A DNA stretch of 64,000 nt from Nostoc commune NIES-4072. GTDB taxonomy: Bacteria; Cyanobacteriota; Cyanobacteriia; Cyanobacteriales; Nostocaceae. Every line of letters starts with the position of its first letter. The stretch's first letter is position 1. Position numbers and translations under genes: made by a program. This document shows, in pieces, positions 18,609-28,146 of the stretch. Location: assembly GCF_003113895.1 (NCBI RefSeq), contig NZ_BDUD01000001.1, forward strand, positions 5,247,608 through 5,311,607, read 5' to 3'. Below the pieces are notes generated by a model that was not told the DNA's origin, did no database searches, and saw nothing but the letters and a program-made list of their open reading frames with translations.

Positions 18609-18660
18609 CCGCAATTCATCTCACACTCCCCTTACGGGTGAGATGTGAGGCTTCTTGCGG
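18609..18660. other. Element-end hairpin on the tnpA side
   Basis: CATCTCAC/GTGAGATG at 18617-18645 is nested within CCGCAA/TTGCGG (18609-18614 and 18655-18660). This compound hairpin is the likely TnpA recognition structure at that end. Confidence 0.5.
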
Positions 18661-18687
18661 TTTTAGCTAAAACAACTTAAGACAAAG

Positions 18688-18775
18688 ACCTCTCCCTGGT
18701 TTTACTACGCAAAGCTTGTTCCTCTCAAGTTCAAAGAGGGACAGACTTGAACTTTAGTTCAAGGTAGGGAGAGGT
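18688..18775. repeat. Short inverted-repeat element (ACCTCTCCCT ends)
   Basis: ACCTCTCCCT at 18688-18697 is mirrored by AGGGAGAGGT at 18766-18775. It lies between the IS element and the 3' end of the adhesin gene and may double as a transcription terminator. Confidence 0.5.
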
Positions 18776-18790
18776 TTGTTGAACTCATGT

Positions 18791-21310
18791 CTAATTAGCA
18801 GCGCAAGATGTAGCTGTGAGCAAGGAGTTATGAGGCGTTGCAGTGGGTACTTGAGCAACCAGAACCACTTTCCCATTGGCATCTATTACCCATCCTTGAG
18901 CTTCCACAATTTGAGTAGGTTCATTGACAGAATTAACTTTCTGTGATTTTTCTTCTGTGTTTTGCTGCGCTTGAACAGCCACTTTTTTCTGAATAACACC
19001 AGCACGATTCTGACTCTCTGGAGAGAGTGTAATCCAATCTGCCAACACCGCATCATCAGCTATCAATGGCTGCGTAGGATCGGCTACTAGTCCTCCACGC
19101 CCAGTTGTAATAAATGAACTCCTGGCTATTTTTCCACCAGAATCACAAGCAGCAACAATTTGCTGCGAAGCATCAACCAGATTTACGGGCAATTCCACTA
19201 ATCCTTTACTGGGGTCAACATCTGGTGAATTGATTTGTATAGTGCCATTTAATGTAGGGTTTTGCTGAGAAAACGCGGTGATGTCACTTGTTAGCAGCCT
19301 ACTTGGGTCTAATGGCTGTTTAGGGTTCAACAGCCTTTCTACCTCTGCACGGGTGCGCGGCTCAAAACCAAAGATACTCTTAGCGGTGATTGTGATTTTA
19401 CCACCAGAGGCAGATAAGGCATTGGCGGTAATATCGTTATTTTCGGAAGGAGCGGTGACAAGGAAGCCATTAGGTGCATTGATGGTGATATTACCGCCAT
19501 CTCCATTACCCCCTGCATTAGTGGTTATTTTACTTTCGTGGCGCATCATTAACATGTCTTGCACCTGTAACGTAATATTACCGCCTTGACCTGACTCACT
19601 ATTAGATGTGATTTCTCCTTGGTTGTCCAGAAGGATGGAGCGAGCAGTTATATTTAGTTCACCTGCTGCTCCTAGATTGCTTATATCCCCTTGATATATT
19701 ACATTCTCTGGAAGTGGTGGGAATTCGCTGCTCACAGTTATTGTAGCCCCATCCCGGATAATTAATTTATTTGTATTTATTGTCACTTTCCCTGCATCTC
19801 CGGGGCCATTAGTCAAAGCATACAAGCCACTGGGTGTAGTACCATTGGCTGAAATTCCAGCTATTTCTACAGAGTCAGAGGCGTTTACAGTCAAATTTCC
19901 ACCTTTCCCTGTAGCTGGGAAATATTGATTAGCATCTGATGATAGCGTTCCTGAAGACTGTGTTGTTACTTTTGCCCCATCTTGGATACGCAACTTCCCA
20001 GTATTGATTGTTATATCGCCAGCATTTCCAACATCAGAAGTTGCACTAAACAATCCACTGAAAGAAAAATTACGGCCCAAAGAGAAACCACCGATTAAGT
20101 CCACAGAATCTGAGGCGTTTATAATCAATTGCCCTCCTGAACCCAAGCTTTGTTTTACATTCCCGACTTGTGCTCCATTTCGGACTTGTGCTCCATTCCT
20201 GACAATCAACTTCCCAGTTGTAATCGTTAAGTCTCCAGCGTTTCCTGCACCAAAAGTCACAGCCGTCAACGGTGTGCCGGGACCAATTAATTCTACGGAC
20301 TCTGAGCCATTCACCGTTAAATTCCCTCCCGATTGAGAACCCAAGGTATTAGCTAAAATCTGTGAACGGTCAGTTATCAGAATGCGCCTACCCTGTACCT
20401 GGATATCTCCACTACCTTCACCACTAACATCTACCTGAGATGGCTTTACAGAACCGTTAACAGTTCCCTGCATTAGTTGAATGTCCTGAAAATTCTGGAC
20501 ACCTTCATAATCTAAGACCCAACCTTGGTTCGCTGGCTTCAAATTAACAAGACTATTGCTAGCAACACTTCCTAGCTCAATTCGTCCCCCTTTTGCCGTT
20601 AAATTTCCGCCCTCCAAGGTTATATCACCGCCTACAAGTGCCAAGGTTTTACCTGGTTGCACTTGTAGACCAGCAGGGGCATTGAAGCGATTGGTTGCTT
20701 TATCTAGACTAGCTTGGGATTCATTGCGAATAGAACCCCCACTTGCTCCGAATTGTAAGCCAGTGGGAACACTTACTATCAACAAAGGTATGGTTTGGGG
20801 ATCTGTGCTGCTAAATTTAGTACCATTAGCAAAGTTCACACTACTCGCTGTACTTGCTACAAATGAACCGCCTATATTTAAGGAAGCATTGGGCCCAAAA
20901 ATAATCCCGTTAGGATTAATCAAAAACAGATTAGCATCGTAATTAGCATTAAGGATTCCATCAATATTTGAAATAGATTTACCTGTTACCCGGGTAATGA
21001 TGTTCTTAATATTTGCGGCGTTATTGAAAGAAGCTGCGTTTCCAGTGCGAACAGAAAACTGTTCAAAGCTGTGGAAAAGGTTGGTATCGCGAATTGCTCC
21101 ACCATCGATTTGGTCAGTAGGGATTCCATTAATCACCTTGGGTGTAATAACTGAATTTTCAATTCCCAAGGTGTTATCCGGTGTAATCTGGGACAAAGCA
21201 CAACTTACAGAAAAAGTAAGTGTTCCACTAAATGCCAAAACACTGACTAGTCGTAACTTCCAGTACCGACCGCTTCGGCTTTGATACATCATAGAATTTA
21301 CCCTTGACAT
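18791..21310 (-). CDS. Filamentous haemagglutinin-type secreted protein (TpsA-like)
   Basis: The 839-residue protein is exported by two-partner secretion. It has an extended signal sequence (about residues 1-42, hydrophobic LVSVLAFSGTLTFSVSCALS), a TPS domain (about 45-160) with the hallmark NLFLINPNGIIFGPNASLNIGGSF, and then a long beta-helix of repeats (GNAGDITINTGKLRIQDGA, GGNLTVNASDSVEI and similar) to about residue 700. The C-terminal region holds two cysteines. The gene for the TpsB outer-membrane pore is not in the window. The likely role is as a surface or adhesion protein. The opposite strand shows several artefactual frames caused by the repeats. Confidence 0.9.
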   Translation of the reverse strand: MSRVNSMMYQSRSGRYWKLRLVSVLAFSGTLTFSVSCALSQITPDNTLGIENSVITPKVINGIPTDQIDGGAIRDTNLFHSFEQFSVRTGNAASFNNAANIKNIITRVTGKSISNIDGILNANYDANLFLINPNGIIFGPNASLNIGGSFVASTASSVNFANGTKFSSTDPQTIPLLIVSVPTGLQFGASGGSIRNESQASLDKATNRFNAPAGLQVQPGKTLALVGGDITLEGGNLTAKGGRIELGSVASNSLVNLKPANQGWVLDYEGVQNFQDIQLMQGTVNGSVKPSQVDVSGEGSGDIQVQGRRILITDRSQILANTLGSQSGGNLTVNGSESVELIGPGTPLTAVTFGAGNAGDLTITTGKLIVRNGAQVRNGAQVGNVKQSLGSGGQLIINASDSVDLIGGFSLGRNFSFSGLFSATSDVGNAGDITINTGKLRIQDGAKVTTQSSGTLSSDANQYFPATGKGGNLTVNASDSVEIAGISANGTTPSGLYALTNGPGDAGKVTINTNKLIIRDGATITVSSEFPPLPENVIYQGDISNLGAAGELNITARSILLDNQGEITSNSESGQGGNITLQVQDMLMMRHESKITTNAGGNGDGGNITINAPNGFLVTAPSENNDITANALSASGGKITITAKSIFGFEPRTRAEVERLLNPKQPLDPSRLLTSDITAFSQQNPTLNGTIQINSPDVDPSKGLVELPVNLVDASQQIVAACDSGGKIARSSFITTGRGGLVADPTQPLIADDAVLADWITLSPESQNRAGVIQKKVAVQAQQNTEEKSQKVNSVNEPTQIVEAQGWVIDANGKVVLVAQVPTATPHNSLLTATSCAAN

Positions 21311-21853
21311 TATGAGCCTTTAATCTAATGAAACAGCCCTGCCTTTTTAAGGCGGTCACTAGGTTGTGCGGCAAGCCACTCTTATTGCAAGTGGCGTGAA
21401 TTTAGGAGAATATAAAAGTATTTTGATACATCACTAAGGGCTTTTTAAATATCCTCTTAGTTCAACTTTATCCATTTTTTGTAAACACTCAACCTGACCA
21501 GAAATAAAAAGCTACAGAGCAACTAAATTTATTTATGGGGTTCAAAATTTTTGAATGGGTGACTTTTGACTTCCACGTACCCCTTCGGGGAAGCAAGCTA
21601 CGCGCAGCGTCCCGAAGGGAAGGATCTGACAGGTTGCGATCACAAAACTTCTATGCCTAAGAAGTTGTTTGAAAAGGGTCATTTGAGATGATAATTAGTA
21701 CATCTAGGCATCTGAATCTAGGGCTAAAACCTTGATTTCTCATTGCAGTTAAGCCCAATTATCAGTGCAAAATTATACCTTACCAGACTTTTCAAACATC
21801 CTCTCAATATTTGTCAATAAGTAGAGATTAATGCATTACCCCTGATCGATCAT
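21311..21853. other. Intergenic region, 543 bp
   Basis: No gene is seen. The region carries the promoter of the adhesin gene (minus, near 21311-21430) and a dispersed repeat at about 21575-21625 made of CCCCTTCGGGG and the CTACGCGCAGCG palindrome type. Confidence 0.5.
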
Positions 21854-22156
21854 TTAGCAGTCCATCCAGCAACCATCAGGATTGTTGTCTATAGGGCAAG
21901 GCTTACGCAATACCATACACGATTTATTTAAAGTCTGGGTTTGCTCATCTACACCAAATTCATTAGATCGGAGTTGATTTACGTTGAGTGTATACTCAAG
22001 TTTAAGAATATCTTGTGCCGATATACCGTATTTTTCGATTATCTTACTTAAGTTAGAGTTATTGAGGATATTAAACAATTCCTGCTTAATTTCGTCTTTT
22101 AACTTCTGTAATATTTCAGCATCTATAGGTGTTGACTGTAATGTTTTAGAATCCAT
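21854..22156 (-). CDS. Small Cys-tailed peptide, candidate RiPP precursor
   Basis: From ATG 22156, preceded by AAGGAGAG at good spacing, the product is about 100 residues. A longer frame starts at 22288, but its first 44 residues are unlike protein. The N-terminal part is an acidic helical leader (PIDAEILQKLKDEIKQELFN, then IIEKYGISAQDILKLEYTL). The C-terminal 23 residues contain four cysteines (SC, PC, GC, DC) and end in CWMDC. A leader of about 75 residues plus a short Cys-rich core is the layout of ribosomally made, modified peptides. No modifying enzyme or transporter is adjacent, so this is an inference; a small Cys-rich metal-binding protein is the alternative. Confidence 0.55.
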   Translation of the reverse strand: MDSKTLQSTPIDAEILQKLKDEIKQELFNILNNSNLSKIIEKYGISAQDILKLEYTLNVNQLRSNEFGVDEQTQTLNKSCMVLRKPCPIDNNPDGCWMDC

Positions 22157-22288
22157 AAATTTTGCTCTCCTTGCAGCTCGGTAAATGTGTGAACTTCTCT
22201 TGTAATGTACTAAATTAACCCGACTTCTATAAGTACAGTTTGGCAACAAAAAATCAAAAATACGGAGTCTAGAGTAGCAGGAAAGCAT

Positions 22289-22970
22289 TAGTTTTCTAAA
22301 GCTCTGGCGAACTCCGATAATTATGACTTCAACTTGCCTAGTTATAATTACGCATTTTGTAACAAAACTTCATATATTTATGCTGGGGGATTTCCTTAAA
22401 ATATTCATGAATCTGGCTACTGACCGTTAATAGCTCAAAAGGATTGAGTAATTGATACCTCCTCAACTTTCACACTCTGCTTACGCTTTGGATAAGCCCA
22501 CAGGTTAAAGACTTACCATTAACCCTTTCATCTTTCTCATGTCGTTAGAAAATCAAATATGTTTTTTATGTGGGTGTTGAGGATGATGGAATCAGCGATG
22601 TCTACGACGGGCTACGCCAACGCACTGATACCTGAGTTTAGTAGAAGGTGCGATCAATCAATCTGAATATCAACCCCACCACACCGAATATTGAGCGGAT
22701 CATTTGTCACTACCCAATCCTCTTTCTCTAGTGCAGACCTCACAATATTGTGGAATAAATCACGAGCCATAGTTTTACAGCGCAGTTATACTAACCAACT
22801 TTTGCGTTGCTTTTAATACTGCTCAATACTTTAGAGTGGTGTCTTTGGTCAGTAAAAGATTTCAATCTAGAGTTTGCTTAGATTATCCGTCTAACTACAA
22901 AACAATACAATACTACAATACAAAATAGCGATCGCTTGTATCAATAAAGGTCATTGCAAAATTAGCGATA
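22289..22970. other. Intergenic region with an xisH remnant
   Basis: This region of about 680 bp holds the truncated xisH at 22654-22770, a dispersed repeat fragment near 22598-22625 (CTACGACGGGCTACGCC) and otherwise AT-rich DNA. Confidence 0.5.
22654..22770 (-). pseudogene. xisH: Truncated xisH (fdxN-element excision factor family)
   Basis: ATG 22770 opens a 38-residue frame, MARDLFHNIVRSALEKEDWV followed by VTNDPLNIRCGGVDIQID and a stop. This corresponds to the N-terminus of XisH (normally about 140 residues; typical start FHNxVxxALxKDGWxITxDPL and GGVDxYIDLGAEK). The rest of the gene, including its conserved catalytic-looking core, and the usual downstream xisI are absent. XisH/XisI proteins are accessory to excision of the fdxN element in heterocysts and are now seen as a widespread, poorly understood pair. 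Confidence 0.65.
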
Positions 22971-23798
22971 CTAATTCTTAATTCCCGTTGCAGCAATACC
23001 TTGAATAAACTGACGCTGACCGATGAGAAATAATACCATCACTGGAACAGTCGCTATTGTCACCGCCGCCATCATCAACGGCCAATTATTCGTAAATTGT
23101 TCTTGAAACTCAGCCAACGCCAATTGCACCGTCCTTAATTCTGGTCGTGTCGTAAACACCAAAGGCTTAAACAAATCATTCCATTCACCGATGAAGGTGA
23201 ACAAAAACAGCGTCACCAACGCTGGACGGGCTAAAGGTAACATCACCCGCCACAAAATTTGCAGTCGGTTCGCCCCATCTATGGCTGCGGCTTCTTCTAA
23301 CTCCACGGGAATTGTCTGGAAATACTGACGTAACAAGAAAATTCCAAACCCGTTCACAGCAGTAGGTAAAATCATCGCCCAGTATGTATTTATCAGGTGT
23401 CCCCACTTCAAAACCAAAAAGATGGGAATCACCAATAACTGAAAGGGAATCACCAAAGTTGCTAAAACGACCAAAAGCAGTGCTTGGCGTCCCCGAAACT
23501 TCAGCCGTGCTAGGGCGTAACCCGCTAAAGCAGAAGTGACAATCTGAAACGCCGTCACAGCGATCGCTACCAGGGTAGAATTAGCAAACGCCAGTAAAAA
23601 TTTTCCCTGTTGCCATGCAACCCGGTAATTAGCTAAAGACCAGCTATTTTTGGACAAATTTTCTGGGCTGGTGGCCGTCGGTGCAAAGGAGGTGAGAAAG
23701 ACCACAAACAGAGGTAGTAGAACGATAAATGCCCCTAGCAGCAACACTACTAGGCTCAAAAAATCACCAGATTTTAGATTCGGGTTTGGTTTAAACAT
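22971..23798 (-). CDS. Carbohydrate ABC transporter permease (MalG/UgpE type)
   Basis: This 275-residue inner-membrane subunit has six hydrophobic segments and the EAA loop EEAAAIDGANRLQILWRVMLPLARP (about residues 168-192), which docks on the ATPase. It belongs to the CUT1 sugar permease group and needs a second permease, a binding protein and an ATPase, none of which is adjacent. In cyanobacteria such components are often scattered. The substrate is unknown; glucosylglycerol, trehalose or maltose-type sugars are possible. Confidence 0.9.
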   Translation of the reverse strand: MFKPNPNLKSGDFLSLVVLLLGAFIVLLPLFVVFLTSFAPTATSPENLSKNSWSLANYRVAWQQGKFLLAFANSTLVAIAVTAFQIVTSALAGYALARLKFRGRQALLLVVLATLVIPFQLLVIPIFLVLKWGHLINTYWAMILPTAVNGFGIFLLRQYFQTIPVELEEAAAIDGANRLQILWRVMLPLARPALVTLFLFTFIGEWNDLFKPLVFTTRPELRTVQLALAEFQEQFTNNWPLMMAAVTIATVPVMVLFLIGQRQFIQGIAATGIKN

Positions 23799-23975
23799 AA
23801 CTTGAGCTGCAAAGCATTTGTTTCGCTAGTACTAGAGCATCTCACCCAGCAACAGTTAATCTATAAACATAGTTACTTGTTAAGTTAAATTAAACCACAG
23901 TGATTATTACCCTCAGTTCATGGGGTAAATTGAATCCTGGTGTCAAATAATCAGGTTTACAGGAGTAAAGATACC

Positions 23976-24674
23976 ATGCAGCAGCTTACAGACCAATCTA
24001 AAGAATTAGATTTCAAGAGCGAAACATACAAAGATGCTTATAGCCGGATTAATGCGATCGTGATTGAAGGGGAACAAGAAGCCCATGAGAATTACATCAC
24101 ACTAGCCCAACTGCTGCCAGAATCTCATGATGAATTGATTCGCCTATCCAAGATGGAAAGTCGTCACAAGAAAGGATTTGAAGCTTGTGGGCGCAATTTG
24201 CAAGTAACCCCAGATTTGCAATTTGCTAAAGAATTTTTCTCTGGACTACACCAAAATTTCCAAACAGCCGCGGCATCCGGAAAGGTTGTTACTTGCTTGT
24301 TGATTCAGTCTTTGATTATTGAATGTTTTGCGATCGCAGCATATAACATCTACATCCCCGTCGCTGATGCTTTCGCCCGCAAAATCACTGAGGGAGTAGT
24401 AAAAGAAGAATATAGCCACCTCAACTTTGGAGAAGTTTGGTTGAAAGAACATTTTACAGAATCTAAAGCTGAACTTGAACTTGCAAATCGCCAAAACCTA
24501 CCCATAGTCTGGAAAATGCTCAACCAAGTAGAGGGTGATGCCCACACAATGGCAATGGAAAAAGATGCTTTAGTAGAAGACTTTATGATTCAGTATGGTG
24601 AAGCATTAAGTAACATCGGTTTTACGACCCGCGATATTATGCGCTTGTCAGCCTACGGACTCATAGCCGCTTAA
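23976..24674 (+). CDS. Aldehyde-deformylating oxygenase (ADO)
   Basis: ADO converts fatty aldehydes to alkanes, releasing formate. The ATG at 23976, with AGGAG ten bases upstream, gives 232 residues, the usual length; a GTG at 23940 is less likely. The di-iron ligands Glu33, Glu61, His64, Glu116, Glu145 and His148 are all present in their motifs ([42 protein letters not shown]). It is the first gene of the hydrocarbon cluster and the aar gene follows in the same direction. Confidence 0.97.
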   Translation: MQQLTDQSKELDFKSETYKDAYSRINAIVIEGEQEAHENYITLAQLLPESHDELIRLSKMESRHKKGFEACGRNLQVTPDLQFAKEFFSGLHQNFQTAAASGKVVTCLLIQSLIIECFAIAAYNIYIPVADAFARKITEGVVKEEYSHLNFGEVWLKEHFTESKAELELANRQNLPIVWKMLNQVEGDAHTMAMEKDALVEDFMIQYGEALSNIGFTTRDIMRLSAYGLIAA

Positions 24675-24838
24675 AGAGTGCTGAGTTATGAGTGCTGAGT
24701 TATGAGTGAAGAGGGAAGAGTGAATAAATTATCTAAAACTTATTCTTTCTTTTCTACTTAAAATATTGTCTCAGCACTCACCACTGCTAAACCACATATT
24801 CAACCGTTTCGAGACAGCATAAGCCTAATAATCACTAC

Positions 24839-25858
24839 ATGTTTGGTCTAATTGGACATCTGACTAGTTTGGAACACGCTCAATCGGTAGCCCAAGAATT
24901 GGGATACCCAGAATATGCCGATCAAGGGCTAGACTTTTGGTGTAGCGCCCCACCGCAAATTGTTGATAGCATTATTGTCACCAGTGTAACTGGGCAACAA
25001 ATTGAAGGACGGTATGTAGAATCTTGCTTTTTGCCAGAGATGCTAGCTAGTCGCCGCATCAAAGCTGCAACGCGCAAAATCCTTAACGCCATGGCCCATG
25101 CACAGAAGCACGGCATTAATATCACAGCTTTAGGCGGATTTTCCTCAATTATTTTTGAAAACTTTAAGTTAGAGCAGTTTAGCCAAGTCCGCAACATTAA
25201 ACTAGAGTTTGAACGGTTCACCACAGGAAACACTCATACTGCTTACATTATTTGTAAGCAGGTGGAAGAAGCCTCCAAACAACTGGGAATTGATTTATCA
25301 AAAGCAACTGTTGCTATATGTGGAGCAACTGGAGATATTGGCAGTGCAGTTACACGCTGGTTAGATGCAAAAACAGACGTTCAAGAACTTCTGCTGATAG
25401 CTCGCGATCAAGAACGTCTCAAAGAGTTACAAGGCGAACTGGGACGGGGAAAAATCATGGGTTTAACAGAAGCATTACCCCTAGCTGATGTTGTAGTTTG
25501 GGTTGCCAGTATGCCCAAAGGCGTAGAAATTGAACCCACCACTTTGAAACAACCCTGTTTGTTGATTGATGGTGGTTATCCAAAAAACTTAGCAACAAAA
25601 ATTCAGTATCCTGGTGTACATGTGTTAAATGGTGGAATTGTAGAGCATTCCCTGGATATTGACTGGAAAATTATGAAAATCGTCAATATGGACGTGCCAG
25701 CCCGCCAGTTGTTTGCTTGTTTTGCCGAATCAATGCTGCTGGAATTTGAGAAGTTATACACGAACTTTTCATGGGGACGGAATCAGATTACCGTAGAAAA
25801 AATGGAGCAGATTGGTCGGGTATCAGTAAAACATGGATTTAGACCACTGCTGGTTTAG
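24839..25858 (+). CDS. Long-chain acyl-ACP reductase (AAR)
   Basis: AAR reduces fatty acyl-ACP to fatty aldehyde with NADPH, feeding ADO. The 339-residue protein begins [15 protein letters not shown] as in other cyanobacterial AARs. It has the nucleotide-binding motif [13 protein letters not shown] (about residues 158-170) and the conserved Cys in [10 protein letters not shown] near residue 294 that forms the acyl-thioester. The 164-bp gap from ado contains only tandem-repeat sequence. The two enzymes together make heptadecane-type hydrocarbons. Confidence 0.97.
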   Translation: MFGLIGHLTSLEHAQSVAQELGYPEYADQGLDFWCSAPPQIVDSIIVTSVTGQQIEGRYVESCFLPEMLASRRIKAATRKILNAMAHAQKHGINITALGGFSSIIFENFKLEQFSQVRNIKLEFERFTTGNTHTAYIICKQVEEASKQLGIDLSKATVAICGATGDIGSAVTRWLDAKTDVQELLLIARDQERLKELQGELGRGKIMGLTEALPLADVVVWVASMPKGVEIEPTTLKQPCLLIDGGYPKNLATKIQYPGVHVLNGGIVEHSLDIDWKIMKIVNMDVPARQLFACFAESMLLEFEKLYTNFSWGRNQITVEKMEQIGRVSVKHGFRPLLV

Positions 25859-25974
25859 TCATTAGTCATTTGTCCTTGGTCATTAGTCATTTATTATTTG
25901 CAATTGGACTTTGGACAAAGGACAAAGGACAAAGGATAGAGATAACTTATAACTTGTAATTGATAACCCCTACG

Positions 25975-26955
25975 ATGGCAACTACCGAGCGTAAACCGCT
26001 ACTGTTAGATTTTGAAAAGCCCCTAGCAGAACTAGCAACCCGAATCGATCAAATTCGGCAACTTGCAGAGGAAAATGGCGTCGATGTTTCTGGTCAAATT
26101 CGTCAACTAGAAGCACGCGCCATGCAACTGCGTGAGGAAATTTTCAGTAGTCTATCCCCGTCTCAGCGACTGCAAGTCGCTCGTCATCCGCGTCGCCCCA
26201 GTACTCTCGATTACATTCAGGCTATTAGTGATGAATGGATGGAATTGCATGGCGATCGCTGTGGTGGTGACGATCCGGCTTTAGTTGGTGGTGTCGGTCG
26301 TCTGTGTGGGCAACCTGTGGTGATGTTGGGTCATCAAAAAGGTCGTGATACCAAAGACAATATTGCCCGTAACTTTGGAATGCCTTACCCTGGCGGCTAC
26401 CGCAAAGCAATGCGGTTAATGGAACACGCCAACAAGTTTAGTATGCCAATACTAACTTTTATCGACACACCAGGAGCTTGGTCTGGAGTAGAAGCAGAAC
26501 ACCAAGGTCAAGGCGAAGCGATCGCCTACAACTTGCGAGAAATGTTTTGCTTAGATGTACCAATTATCTGCACAGTTATTGGTGAAGGCGGTTCCGGTGG
26601 CGCACTTGGTATTGGTGTAGGCGATCGCCTACTCATGTTTGAACACTCAGTTTATACTGTCGCCACTCCCGAAGCCTGCGCCGCCATTCTGTGGAAAGAT
26701 GCTGCTAAGGCCCCCCAAGCTGCTGTTGCTCTAAAAATTATTTCCCACGACCTGAAAAAGTTAGGAATTATCGACCAAATACTGCCTGAACCCACTGGCG
26801 GCGCTCATTCCGATCCTTTAAAAGCCGCTACCATTCTCAAGCAAGTGCTGTTGGAAAATTTGGACGAACTCAATCGTTTAACCGCTCCAGAACGCCGTCA
26901 ACTGCGCTATGAAAAATTCCGCAAAATTGGCGTTTTTACAGAAGTTGCCCACTAA
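25975..26955 (+). CDS. accA: Acetyl-CoA carboxylase carboxyltransferase subunit alpha
   Basis: AccA, with AccD, transfers the carboxyl group from biotin to acetyl-CoA, making malonyl-CoA for fatty acid synthesis. The ATG at 25975 gives [17 protein letters not shown] and 326 residues; the frame upstream is a TTG in repeat DNA. The carboxyltransferase signatures [24 protein letters not shown] and [15 protein letters not shown] are clear. Location directly after aar is the classic cyanobacterial order and links supply of fatty acids with hydrocarbon production. Confidence 0.97.
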   Translation: MATTERKPLLLDFEKPLAELATRIDQIRQLAEENGVDVSGQIRQLEARAMQLREEIFSSLSPSQRLQVARHPRRPSTLDYIQAISDEWMELHGDRCGGDDPALVGGVGRLCGQPVVMLGHQKGRDTKDNIARNFGMPYPGGYRKAMRLMEHANKFSMPILTFIDTPGAWSGVEAEHQGQGEAIAYNLREMFCLDVPIICTVIGEGGSGGALGIGVGDRLLMFEHSVYTVATPEACAAILWKDAAKAPQAAVALKIISHDLKKLGIIDQILPEPTGGAHSDPLKAATILKQVLLENLDELNRLTAPERRQLRYEKFRKIGVFTEVAH

Positions 26956-27313
26956 CAACCCTACATAATAATTGATTAACAGAGCAGAAATGCTATAATT
27001 GCCTATGTGCTTAAAGATTTTTAACAATCTAGCCATAGGCATTTGCATGTTTGCTAAATCTACTCAATTTGATTGAGTAGCTTTTGTATTATCAAGTAAT
27101 CTAATTTGAGTATACGGCGTGGTTTTCCAGGCGACGATTTGTTGTCTTCACTGGTAAAACCCACAATATACCTACTATTGCACTGGATTATAGCAGTTGC
27201 TTAATGGAAATAATCAGATTTTTAGATTCCTTTAATCTATTTAAACCGAGAAGTGTAAATAATTGGGTGGTAACAGAGTTTGGGAACTGCCAAAAAATTG
27301 GGAGACACCATGA
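26956..27313. other. Intergenic region after accA
   Basis: The 358 bp contain the terminator at 27060 and the promoter region of the SDR gene. A partial inverted repeat, TTGCCTATG (27000-27008) / CATAGGCA (27034-27041), may form a second hairpin. No gene is seen. Confidence 0.5.
27060..27085 (+). terminator. Terminator after accA
   Basis: CTACTCAAT / ATTGAGTAG, a 9-bp perfect stem with a 3-nt loop, is followed by CTTTTGT. Confidence 0.6.
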
Positions 27314-28039
27314 ATGAGTGTTGAGCAAAAACGACGCGCCCTGATTACTGGGGCAAGTAGTGGAATTGGGAAAGCAACGGCATTAGCTTTTGCAAAAGCG
27401 GGAATAGATGTCGCCTTAGTCAGCCGTTCTTCGGAGAAATTAGAGGCGGTAAGAGAAGCTGTAGAGCATACTGGGGTGGAAGCGAAAGCTTACGCTGTAG
27501 ATTTAGCGCGGATCTTGGAAGTAAAAGAAAAGATCCAAGCGATCGCCCTTGACTTTGGCGATATAGACATTCTGATAAACAATGCGGGTCTTGCCTATAC
27601 AGGCAGCTTAACCGAAACCCTCCTAGAGGACTGGCAGCAGGTAATTGACTTAAATCTTACCAGCGTGTTTCAGTGCATTGTAGGGATTTTGCCTTCAATG
27701 CGCGATCGGGGCACAGGCACAATTATCAACGTCGCCTCAATTGCCGCCAAGCAGCCGTTTCCCGGTTGGGGAGCATATAGCGTCAGCAAAGCGGGTTTGA
27801 TAGCCCTCTCTCAAACCCTGGCACAAGAAGAACGTACCCACGGCATTCGTGTTACTGCTATCTGTCCCGGCGCAGTCAATACCGAACTGTGGGATACAGA
27901 AACAGTCCATGTCAACTTAGACCGTTCCAAAATGTTAACCCCAGAAATTGTCGCTCAATCAATTCTCTACACAGTTCTTTTACCACAAGAGGCAGTTATT
28001 GATGAATTGACCCTGATGCCTAGCGCTGGCGCACTTTAA
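27314..28039 (+). CDS. Short-chain dehydrogenase/reductase (SDR)
   Basis: The 241-residue NAD(P)-dependent oxidoreductase has the classical cofactor motif TGASSGIGKA (about 12-21), NNAG near 90, a catalytic Ser in INVASIAA and the active-site YSVSK near 156. The sequence CPGAVNTELWD is typical of FabG-like enzymes. In Nostoc/Anabaena genomes an SDR commonly follows accA in the hydrocarbon region. The substrate is not known. ATG 27314 is weakly defined; the sequence GGGAGACACC 13 bp upstream could be its ribosome-binding site. Confidence 0.92.
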   Translation: MSVEQKRRALITGASSGIGKATALAFAKAGIDVALVSRSSEKLEAVREAVEHTGVEAKAYAVDLARILEVKEKIQAIALDFGDIDILINNAGLAYTGSLTETLLEDWQQVIDLNLTSVFQCIVGILPSMRDRGTGTIINVASIAAKQPFPGWGAYSVSKAGLIALSQTLAQEERTHGIRVTAICPGAVNTELWDTETVHVNLDRSKMLTPEIVAQSILYTVLLPQEAVIDELTLMPSAGAL

Positions 28040-28083
28040 TTAGTCCTTCGTCCTTTGTCCTTTGCAAATGACTAATGACCATT

Positions 28084-28111
28084 GTAGAGACGCGATTAAT
28101 CGCGTCTCTAC
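28084..28111. repeat. 28-bp perfect palindrome (GACGCGATTAATCGCGTC core)
   Basis: The palindrome centres on ATTAAT between the SDR gene and folE and is flanked by TGACCA/TGGTCA-like short repeats and CCTTTGT heptamers. The same core occurs at 2592-2659 and 46415-46432. Confidence 0.85.
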
Positions 28112-28146
28112 TGACCAATGACTAAACCATAACCAAGACTTAAATC

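Larger units (their letters stand above)
16795..18662. mobile_element. IS200/IS605-family insertion sequence with divergent tnpA and tnpB
   Basis: The element holds tnpB (minus) and tnpA (plus), transcribed away from each other, with hairpins at both outer ends (16808-16838 and 18609-18660). This is the layout of IS605-type single-strand transposons. These elements make no target duplication and have subterminal hairpins as ends, so the exact boundaries given are estimates. Both genes appear intact. Confidence 0.85.

Noticed and set aside
18791..21310. Plus-strand frames of 95-128 residues within the adhesin gene
   Set aside because: They are antisense to repeats of the beta-helix and have no independent support.
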